Assembly: GCA_030549205.1 (NCBI GenBank)
Contig: JAUKTV010000004.1
Location: 434,001-498,000, forward strand
DNA from: Apiosordaria backusii
Taxonomy: Eukaryota; Ascomycota; Sordariomycetes; Sordariales; Lasiosphaeriaceae
Direction of reading: 5' to 3'
Length of the DNA: 64,000 nt
Part shown: in pieces, positions 55,697 through 64,000 of the stretch
How the letters are laid out: each line of letters opens with the position of its first letter
Numbering within the stretch: position 1 is the first letter of the stretch
Program-made: the position numbers and the translations under genes
The notes under the pieces: generated by a model
What the model saw: the letters and a program-made list of their open reading frames with translations, nothing else
Databases searched by the model: none
Told to the model about the DNA's origin: nothing

Positions 55697-57879
55697 TCAC
55701 TCAACCTTCTTATCCTGCTCCTCCAGTGGCGTCAACTCCGACGGCCGGCTCCAAGTGCGAACATGCCCCGACTTGCAGCTGGTAATAATCGCATCCTGCG
55801 TGAAATCCAACCAGCAAAGCGGGTCGTCGTCAATGATTTTGCTCTGTCACATCTCTGTTAGCACTCACTCACATCCCCACAACCAGATAAATGGCAAAAT
55901 GAAGCATACCAACACAGGCGGCAAAACAGCCGTACTAGCCCTCGGCTCAACCATATGCGGCACCACCTCCCCAATCCTCATCTGCCCCTTCTCCTGCTGC
56001 CCATTAACCCCATTAACCACCGCCTCTGTTTCACTCCCGCCACCACCAGACAGCCCAGAATCACTCCTATGCCTATTATTCTCCCCCGGCCTAGCAGCAG
56101 CAACCGAGCTCCCCACCCTCGGCCGAATCAACATCCCCAAGCTAAAATCCCACAAGCAAACCCTCCCATCCTCCCCTACTGACCCAAACCGATAATTCCT
56201 CCCCGTCACCCCCTCATCGAGATCACACCTCCAAGGATCAAACCTCACCCCCGTAACCCAGCTATGATGCCCCTGACACCGCGCCACTAGATACCCCCCT
56301 CCGCCCCCCGCTTGTCCATCCAGTCCAGGGGACCAAATGCTAACCAAATCATCCTGTCCCCCTGTGAGAACATACCTCCCATCCGGTGACCACGTCACGC
56401 ACGTCAACCCGCCATAGTAGCTGTAGAACATATCCAGGAGGGTTTCGGAGAGGTAATCGATTATCCTCAGAGAGCCATCTTCCGACACAACGGCGAGGTG
56501 GCGGTTATCAGGCGAAAAAGCAAATGCGTTTATACGCTGGTTTGATAACTTCCAAACACTGACCGGGTTCACTTTTTGGTTTTTGGAGTGCACAGACTTG
56601 TGAATGTGGATTTTCTGCGTTCCAGAGGTGGAGGAGGTGGAGGGTCTGGGGACAAAAGCCTCGCCGCTGGATCGGACAGTGGAAGGAGACGAAACATTGT
56701 TGTCAAGGTCCTCGGGGGAGAAGATCGCGTCTTCCTTCTCCTTGTCGTAGACGATCAGTGTCCCGTCCATGTGAGCGGCTAGAAACAGGGTTTCCGAGTT
56801 GGGGATCCAGCGGATGGAGGAGATGGGGGTTGGGTTGATTATTCCCTATCAAGTCGAACAGGTTAGTATAGGGGAACATATTAAAAAGGGGGGGGGGGGG
56901 GGGGGGGCATAGGATACATTTTTGTTTAGTCGGGTGTATCGCTGCGAGATGGGCTCCCACCAAATAATCTCCCCCGTCGAGAAGCCCATAACAACATCGA
57001 TATGGGAGGAGCTCTTGGTGACCCTGTTGACATCATGACACAGGCAGTGAGCTTTGGTAAACAGAATCTTGGTCAGATACTCGGCCTTGGTCGGGGATGA
57101 CAAGTCCAGCCATTGGAAAGCTCTATTAACATTGGCAAAGGCAAACATCCCGTCTCTTGCTCTGTCCTGCAGCTTCTTGCTCAAGGTCTCGTGGTTGATC
57201 ACCCGAGAAATAAAAGAAGAGTTGCTTTTGGTCATGTTGTTCTTGGGCTTCTTCCGCTTGTTGGAGTCTTTGGTTGGGGTGGGGGTTAGGAGGGTGTTGC
57301 CCTCGCCAAAGGCTGGCGCGTTGGAGCCGAAATGGCAGCCGTTGCCGCCGCCGCCGCCATCGCTGGAGTTGATCCGGCCGCCGTCGCTTGTGCTCTCGCG
57401 GACTTCGGTGGAGGATTGGCTTTCGTCGGGGTGTTCTTGTATGCTGCCTGACACGCCGTCGGATCGTGAAGTTGATCGGTAGAAGGATGGGGGTAGGGGG
57501 CCGACGTCGATGTTGATCAGGGAAAGTTGTGTGCCAGCCGTAGCAGGCTGGGGAGCTGTCGACAGTGGATTCGGGTTCGTGATGGGAGCTTCGGACGGGT
57601 GTGGTGGAGGTGTCGCGAGGTGCAGGTCCTCCTTCAAGACATAAAGACCTACAGTTCACACCGATAACTTAGCATTGCGCTGGACATACTTAAGGACAAT
57701 AGCAGCTCACCCTCGCCAACAAGGAATTGGTATTCGGGCCCCGTAGGGGTGGTTAGAATATTGTTTGTTTCAATCATTGGAACGACGCCGCCAGTTGCCG
57801 AGAGACCATTGTAGCCTCCTCCCCCTGGCTGGGAGGGATAGCGAGATGGCGGGGGCGGGAGGACGCTGAGGGAAAACAT
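55697..57879 (-). CDS. creC: CreC, WD40 partner of the CreB deubiquitinase
   Basis: WD40 protein related to human WDR20; in Aspergillus CreC binds and stabilises the deubiquitinase CreB, which acts in carbon catabolite repression. Four minus-strand exons (57879–57711, 57648–56918, 56845–55910, 55843–55697) with introns of 62, 72 and 66 nt give 660 residues. It starts MFSLSVLPPPPSRYPSQPGG and contains the conserved LYVLKEDLHLATPPPHPSEA. A Ser/Gly-rich insert follows, then WD repeats: VVMGFSTGEIIWWEPISQRY, IRWIPNSETLFLAAHMDGTL, NAFAFSPDNRHLAVVSEDGS, CVTWSPDGRYVLTGGQDDLV and FGSVGEDGRVCLWDF. The last exon supplies SKIIDDDPLCWLDF and CKSGHVRTWSRPSEL. The third exon junction lies next to an unusual homopolymer (see finding). 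Assignment is strong. Confidence 0.95.
56888..56907. repeat. 20-bp G/C homopolymer inside a creC intron
   Basis: Twenty consecutive Gs on the plus strand (Cs in the creC pre-mRNA) lie inside the 72-nt intron 56846–56917, between the GTATCC donor and the TACTAAC branch site. Homopolymers of this length are mutable and hard to sequence. Confidence 0.9.
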
Positions 57880-59353
57880 CAGCCATTGTGCAGCAAGAGC
57901 TACCTGAAAAAGACAATGTGATTCGCGACGCTGGCGCAATTGCCATAAACCGCGATGTCTTCGTTATCGGTCCTGCTTATCTTACAACATAGCGGGCTAG
58001 CTTCCCGGTTTAGTGGCTGTTTTTGAGAACCGCTCTGGCCAGCTGGTGGGAGGTGAGACAATGCGGGGGAGCTTGCCAAGGTCGCTAGGACACAACGTGC
58101 TTTCAGCGGCTGTGGGGCCAACCAAGGAACTGTCGCGGGAGGCTGCGGTGATAGGGAAGTCAAAAGTGAAGCTGTCAACATCCAACCTTCTCTATACTGA
58201 AGATCGGTAGGCAGCAGTCTTAAGAGGTTCAAAGCGCACAGAGTCGGACTCTTGGGACGAGGGACGGAAAGCCCCCAGCTAGTCTACTTAACTCACTGCA
58301 CTGCAACATTTACTAAGAAGCAGGGTCTGTGTGAATGACCCGGCAAACAGGCACAAGTGTCATCCACCAGGATCTTCGGGACGGGAATGCAAGCTGTGGG
58401 GAAGTTGGAGGGCCGTCCCGATCATCCGGGTAGTGGACATCGGCGAGTTTCTTCCGGTTCCTCGATGCTATCATCGCCATGAATTTCAAGACTTTGAGCT
58501 GATGTCTCTACCTGGCGAACATATCAGAGGAGATACCTACCTAGCCAAGCTGTGTCCAGACCGTCGGTAATGCAACCTCTGGAGCTGAGTACAGCGCTCC
58601 CTTGCTTCAGTTCGGATAAATACCTGATTGACCCTATGGAGCATCTTTTCCGTAGTTTGGCATCCCTCTCGCATCCATTGGGTCTGGATCGACTGACTTG
58701 ACATAAATGAGTGATGGGAAAGTGGTCAGAACTCCCAAGCCTGGCAAAGTCAATAGTCTAAATTACAACGGCGTAACGGCCTGGAGCTCTTATTTAGCTG
58801 CCAGAGACCACCAAGGTGACAGAGCGAAGGAGTAACTACACAGCTATCGATATATCAGCCATAATGGCAACCCTTCGAGCTCGAATACCAGGCATAGGCC
58901 ATACATTATATCCTCTTTTGATTGTGCCAAAGGTTGAAGACTTTGAGAGAGTTGAGACGCTGCAGATCGAGACTCTGAACTGGAAGGTGGGGCAACAAGG
59001 AATGTAACCTTGCTAACTTTTCGCCCATTGGCTGGCTGGGCCATGTCAGCGGACGTCAATGGCGGGGGCTCGGGAAGCTAGCGCAAATGACCACCGGGAA
59101 GGGGGAGCTTTGTGGCAGCTCAACTGCGTAGCCAAAGAGCGCCAACGCTGCAAGATAATGGCCTGACCAAACCAAAACCCTCAACCAAGACTGCTTGACC
59201 CTTCGACGTTGCTGGTGTATCAATCTTCATCCATCATTGCTTCCTAGTAGTTCGATTACTTGCTACTCGACATCCTCCAACGACAGCCCTCTACCCCATG
59301 ATCATGGCCCTTCTTTAAACTGCCCTGAACAAGCTCCAGATTTAGCCTAGAAG
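57880..59353. promoter_or_regulatory. Divergent promoter region (creC / Miro)
   Basis: About 1.5 kb between two divergent start codons. Short frames at 58331–58570 and 58816–59007 show no family resemblance and are not called. Confidence 0.45.
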
Positions 59354-61299
59354 ATGGCGACCGGTACTGCACCTTTCCTATAGCACACAAGCACACAATC
59401 TTCCTTGAAGCTGACTCATTGTCTATAGCAGTCCGAATCTGTATCTGTGGCGACGAGGGGACGGGAAAGTCCAGTCTGATCGCTGCGTTGGTTAAGGACA
59501 CCTTCGTTTCTAACAAGATCCAATCCGTCCTGCCCCAGATCACCATCCCTCCAACCCCTGGCCACGAGAATGTCACAACCACCGTCGTCGATACCTCAGC
59601 CAGACCCCAAGACCGAACCACGTTACGAAAGGAGATCCGAAAATGCAATGTGATTATGCTGGTATACTCCGACCACTACAGTTACGAACGTGTGGCCCTC
59701 TTCTGGATGCCCTATTTCCGCTCTCTCGGTGTCAATGTACCCGTTGTATTATGCGCCAACAAGTCTGATCTTACTGGGGATGGCAACACGGCACAGGTAT
59801 TGGAAGAGGAGATGCTCCCAGTTATGGCCGAGTTTAGGGAGATAGACTCGTGCATTCGTACAAGTGCCAAGGAGCAGCGTAACGTGATCGAGGTCTTTTG
59901 GCTATGTCAGAAGGCTGTCACGCACCCAATAGCGCCTCTGTACGACCATAAAGAAAACCAACTAAAGCCAGCCTGTGTTGATGCGCTCAGGAGGGTGTTC
60001 TATTTGTGTGATAAGGATCAAGACGGTTATCTGAACGACAAGGAGATGCATGATTTTCAGGCCAAATCGTTTGATAAGCCCTTACTCCCGGAAGAACTCG
60101 AGAACATCAAGGCCGTCGTTAGCAAAGCTGTGCCGACCTGCAATATCAACAAGGGGCTGGATCTGCAGGGGTTCTTGCAACTGAACAAGCTTTACGCAGA
60201 AAAGGGTCGCCATGAGACGATTTGGATTATTCTCAGAAAGCACCACTACACTGATAGTTTAAGCTTGGAGGATGGCTTTTTACAACCTAAATTGGATGTG
60301 CCAGAATATGCGTCTACTGAACTCAGCCCGGCCGGGTACCGCTTCTTTATGGACCTCTTCTTGATCTTCGACAAGGACAATGACGGAGGTCTCAATGACC
60401 AGGAATTAGCAGCCTTGTTCGCTCCTACCCCTGGACTACCGCCATCTTGGGTTGAAACGTCGTTTCCATCTTCGACTGTTCGGAACGAGGCCGGGCATAT
60501 CACGCTTCAGGGATGGCTTGCGCAATGGAGCATGACCACGTTCTTGGAACCGAAGACAACATTGGAATACCTTGCCTATCTGGGCTTTGAGGGCCCAAAT
60601 GCCCGCGATTCAACCACAGCAGCACTCAAGATAACCAAACCACGGAAGCGAAGACGAAGACCAGGCCGTGTCGACCGCAATGTTGTCCTCTGCTATGTCT
60701 TGGGCTCCTCAGCATCCGGAAAATCAACCCTCCTCAACGCATTCTTAAACCGACCATTCGACGCCCTCTACCACCCCACCATCAAACCTCGCCGCGCCGT
60801 CAACAGCGTAGAACTCGGCGGCGGCAAGCAATGTTACTTGATCCTCGAAGAACTCGGAGAGCTCGAACCCGCCATCCTCGAAAACCAAGCCAAGCTCGAC
60901 GCCTGCGACTTGATTTGCTACGCCTATGACTCCTCCGACCCCGACTCATTCTCACACATTGTCGAGCTGCGCAAAAAGTACCCACAGCTGGATGAGTTAC
61001 CGGCTATCTACACCGCTCTCAAGGCCGACTGCGACAAGACGACGCAGCGTAGCGAGCTGCAGCCTGATGCGTATACGGCCGCATTGAACATGTCTGCTCC
61101 GTTGCACGTCAGCGTGACATGGCATAGCATCAGCGAGCTGTTTGTTGCGCTTGCGGAGGCGGCGACGAATCCGAGCACGGCGTTTCCCAAGACGGAGGAG
61201 CCGCCAGACAGGACGAGTTTGTACATGGCGCTTGGGGCGACGACGTGCGCAGCGCTGGCGGCATTCATGATTTGGAGGAGGTCGACAACGTCGATGTAA
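59354..61299 (+). CDS. Miro GTPase, mitochondrial outer membrane (Gem1-like)
   Basis: Tail-anchored mitochondrial Rho-like GTPase; in yeast Gem1 regulates mitochondrial shape, inheritance and ER–mitochondria contacts. Exon 1 is only 10 nt (59354–59363: ATG, GCG, ACC and one base); a 65-nt intron precedes exon 2 (59429–61299); 626 residues. The first GTPase has GDEGTGKSSL (P-loop, residues 9–18), VVDTSARPQD and CANKSDL. Two EF-hand loops follow: DKDQDGYLNDKE near residue 197 and DKDNDGGLNDQE near residue 317. The second GTPase has GSSASGKST near residue 428. A C-terminal anchor (LYMALGATTCAALAAFMIW) ends in RRSTTSM. The domain order and length match Miro. The tiny first exon explains why the open frame alone lacks an obvious start. 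Confidence 0.97.
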
Positions 61300-62091
61300 C
61301 AGTTCGAGAGGAGGGGGGAGAGAGAAGAGGGTATGGATAGGATTGCAGAGTGCCCTTTCAAAGCGGGAGCAGGTTGGCATGCATGCAAACGGAGTATTCT
61401 TCTTCTATACCATGGATGGGTCCCGTCCCTCGAGCTGTTTCTTTCTTTTTTTCCTGTTTTGTAAGCGGTTTTGTTGGCGGTTTTGACGCAATATACCTTT
61501 TTTTTTTCTCCGCTCTCTTCCCTCTCCCTATTTCTCCTTGGCCCCTATCGAGGGCGTAAGAGAGAATGATGATACCCACTCCTACACACACAAAGGTGCA
61601 CACAGGTCATCGGATGTTTTATATAGTATTTAATTCCCTTTATTATTTCGACACACACACTTCAGCGCAAGTTCCATAGGAATCTAGCCTTTCTCATTTC
61701 CCATGTGAGGATCAAGTGACTGTTTTGTAGAAGCAATTGTCACAGGAAGGCATTGAGTAAGACAAGAATGTCAAATGGCAATGCATGATTGCTTTGCTAT
61801 GCTCTTTATCAGAGTCCAATAAAGGCTCGGGGCCGGAGTCTATAAAATGATATGGGTATCTAACTTGAGATGTTGATAGGCCATGATCTCGCCGCCCTCT
61901 TGAAAGCCTCAAAACCTATCCTCTTGCGCCACTCTACAGGCCAGGCCATGCTGACTAGACAGGAAATTCTCTTTGTGATCTCTCTACCCCAGCCCGATCG
62001 ATTTAGGTATATTACAAGATACTTTTTTTGCTCCAAAGCTGGTCGTTTCCGTCGCCATTTTACCCCCCTCCTTGGTGTCCGGTATAACCCT
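61300..62091. other. Convergent intergenic region
   Basis: About 790 bp between convergent genes, with T/C-rich tracts (61495–61545). It holds both 3' ends. No gene seen. Confidence 0.45.
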
Positions 62092-63630
62092 CTAAACCCG
62101 ATAAAAGCAAAAAGCCACATAAAAGCTCGCAGCCTCCATCTCCTCCGGGCTCACCAGCAACTTCCCCCCGTGCCTCTCCCTAACCCCCATCCTCTCGCTC
62201 AGCGGCCCCAGCTCCCGATCATCCTTCTCCATCTCCCACACATCCGCAAACGGCTTGTGGTACTGCAGCTCGAGGTTGTAATCCTCCGCCAGCGCACGGA
62301 ACGCTTCCCAGGGGACGACATACTCGGGCACCTCCTCCACAGCCTCATGCAAAAAGAAGTTGTACTTCCACCCAAATGGCGGCCTGAAGATCCCATCCGC
62401 GGGCGTAGGCCCAGGGAATCTCACTTTGTAGATATTATTCCCCCATGCGGCTGTCTCCTCCGCCTCCCCCTCATCTGAGTCGAGCTCCCCGTCCTCTTTG
62501 TTGGGATCCTCGGCCTCACCCTCTTCAGCTTCACCATTCTCCCTCGCCTTGGCCTTCTCTGCCTCCTTCTCCGCCTTCTTTTTCTTCTTCTCCTCTTGCT
62601 TCTTGTTGAACTCCTCCACCCTGGCACTAATGACGTCCGAGTTGGGAATACACCCAATGAACCTCCCTCCCTTTTTCAGCGCGCCCGCAACATTCTTGAG
62701 CATCTGCCTCGCTTTTGCTTCCGTCTCAAAAGCATAATGCATGCAAAACATCATGCTCACGACATCAAACCCCTGCGAGCTGCTCACACTGCTCGAATTG
62801 AACCCCACTTGCCTAATAATATCAATATCCCCAATCGTCTCTGCGAAACAATCCTTGGCATGAAACCTCGCCTCGAAGATCCTCGGTGGCGGCCGTCCCC
62901 TATGTCCACCTCTCCCACCTCTCCCGCCGCCCCCAGGGCGGTTCATAGATCTGTATCTATCCCTAGCTTGCTCAATCGAAACCTCTGCCGGATCTAACCC
63001 AACGTACAAATCCACCGTCTGAGGCGCCTGCTGCCACTTACCCAAATCACCCCCCTTTCCACACCCAATGTCCAAGACGAGCAACCTGCTGTTCGATGTC
63101 ATCCCTCTCTCCCTCGCTCCCGGGGAGTGATCCTCATCAGGGGAAAACTTCTGTATGATACAGCTCTTGACCCAGTTGTTAAACGACCTCAAACCCTTGA
63201 TCCTGGAATCCGTCTTGCGCCAGTCGCGGCCTCGCTCCGGGACGGCGTTGTAGTGCGCTCTGACGACATCGTTGATGTTGGCTCGGGAGCTGTGGTTGGA
63301 GGGGAAAGAACCACCGCCACCGCCGCCACCGCTGGAACCAGAAGGATAGGATGTGGGAGTGTTGGAAGCAGCGGCGGCGGCTTCTTGGGCTTGGAGTTGG
63401 CGCTGGCGCTCAAGGGCGCGTTGCCGGGCTTGTTCACGGGTTGACTCGTCTATGCGGGCGCGCTGGCCGGGGCGTTTGAGTTTCTTGGGGGCTTCACCTG
63501 AGGGTGTTCCGGAGCCAGGGGTACCCGAGCCGGAGCCGCCGGGGGAGGGCGAGCGCTGGCGCTTTTTGGCGGTGACGAGGTTGCGGGCGTTGAAGGGTTG
63601 GGGGAGGTTGGATTGGTCGTTGTCGGCCAT
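62092..63630 (-). CDS. mRNA cap guanine-N7 methyltransferase
   Basis: Adds the N7 methyl group to the guanosine cap of nascent mRNA (yeast Abd1). Single exon, 512 residues, starting MADNDQSNLPQPFNARNLVT. The N-terminal ~120 residues are basic and low complexity (Ser/Gly/Pro-rich, Gln/Arg helix, Gly repeat). The catalytic domain starts around INDVVRAHYNAVPERGRDWR and LRSFNNWVKSCIIQKF. It holds the SAM-binding motif VLDIGCGKGGDLGKWQQ (about residue 185), YVGLDPAEVSIEQARDRY, and VSMMFCMHYAFETEAKARQM. A long Lys/Glu-rich insert (about residues 340–390) interrupts the domain before YKVRFPGPTP and WKYNFFLHEAVEEVPEYVVP. All expected core motifs are present. Confidence 0.95.
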   Translation of the reverse strand: MADNDQSNLPQPFNARNLVTAKKRQRSPSPGGSGSGTPGSGTPSGEAPKKLKRPGQRARIDESTREQARQRALERQRQLQAQEAAAAASNTPTSYPSGSSGGGGGGGSFPSNHSSRANINDVVRAHYNAVPERGRDWRKTDSRIKGLRSFNNWVKSCIIQKFSPDEDHSPGARERGMTSNSRLLVLDIGCGKGGDLGKWQQAPQTVDLYVGLDPAEVSIEQARDRYRSMNRPGGGGRGGRGGHRGRPPPRIFEARFHAKDCFAETIGDIDIIRQVGFNSSSVSSSQGFDVVSMMFCMHYAFETEAKARQMLKNVAGALKKGGRFIGCIPNSDVISARVEEFNKKQEEKKKKKAEKEAEKAKARENGEAEEGEAEDPNKEDGELDSDEGEAEETAAWGNNIYKVRFPGPTPADGIFRPPFGWKYNFFLHEAVEEVPEYVVPWEAFRALAEDYNLELQYHKPFADVWEMEKDDRELGPLSERMGVRERHGGKLLVSPEEMEAASFYVAFCFYRV

Positions 63631-64000
63631 GGTGACAGGAGTGGGTGAAGCCGTGTCGCTTCGGGGGGGGATTAGATGGTTCGATTGAGATTTCTCGAGA
63701 TAGTTGGGAATGAATCTGCGACCGCGAAATTGATTTGAGGAGGAGGAATAAAATCCTTTTTTGTTGTTTTTTGTAGAATTATATCGAGAGGCTCTGGTTC
63801 AAGGGATTTACTTTTTGGCAGTCCGAGACGGGAAAGGGAAGGGGCATCCTTGGCGGGCCTGGTGCCAGAAATGCCAAGACTGTCACCCCCTGCGGACTGA
63901 CGCGAGCTTTTGGCAGCCTTGCAGAGAGATCGCGCTCGAGCCACCCAACCCAGTGAGACCGAACAGGCAAGCAAGCAAGCAACGAAGCTCCCACCTTGCC
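63631..64000. promoter_or_regulatory. Upstream region of the cap methyltransferase gene
   Basis: The last 370 bp of the window, upstream of the minus-strand methyltransferase. Presumably promoter and leader. No gene is supported. Confidence 0.4.

Noticed and set aside
1..64000. CRISPR arrays, prokaryotic operons, viral genes
   Set aside because: None visible. Gene structure is eukaryotic throughout, and repeats are either the transposon ends or short tandem repeats.

Overview
The window is chromosomal DNA of a filamentous ascomycete, most likely a sordariomycete. Genes are interrupted by short GT–AG introns (about 42–81 nt) with clear CTRAC-type branch sites. The gene set includes CreC, a CreD-like arrestin, HP1, TOK1, KCH, Miro and SLM1-type proteins, and the proteins read best as fungal members of these families. 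I see no operons, CRISPR arrays or viral genes. All splice models were built by eye from donor, branch and acceptor signals plus reading-frame continuity; none has transcript support here.

Layout, left to right. A partial unknown gene (minus) shares a promoter with VPS27, an ESCRT-0 subunit (1019–3434). Next come a histidine-phosphatase-family enzyme (4177–4950) and a KCH-type potassium transporter with a long tail (7082–9790). An intron-containing tRNA-Glu(CTC) follows at 10339–10430. About 170 bp beyond it lies a complete pogo/Fot1-like DNA transposon (10603–12464) with perfect inverted ends. Then come a cysteine-rich type I membrane protein (13178–14193), a probable mitochondrial alpha/beta hydrolase (minus, to 15885), a TOK1-type potassium channel (16311–18548) and a second secreted or membrane protein with a frame break (19088–20148). 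A 51-residue membrane microprotein lies at 21619–21774. These are followed by nicotinamide-nucleotide adenylyltransferase (23345–24584), a PNPOx-like/ferredoxin-reductase fusion (26520–28415) and another cysteine-rich membrane protein with a frame break (28779–29872).

The right half is mostly housekeeping: heterochromatin protein 1 (30911–31850), an unrecognised coiled-coil protein with an acidic tail (33642–35559), lysyl-tRNA synthetase (36200–38363), a full-size ABCA-type transporter (39564–44542), an SLM1-like PH protein (46129–47862), a CreD-like alpha-arrestin (49841–51912), CreC (55697–57879), the Miro GTPase (59354–61299) and the mRNA cap methyltransferase (62092–63630).

Most genes are functionally independent. 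Two pairings stand out. CreC and a CreD-like arrestin, both tied to ubiquitin control of carbon catabolite repression in Aspergillus, sit next to each other on the same strand. Two unrelated potassium transport proteins (KCH and TOK1) are also present. Two membrane-protein genes each need a one-base correction immediately before the membrane anchor; this is either an assembly problem or real loss of the anchor. The transposon looks intact and free of RIP damage.
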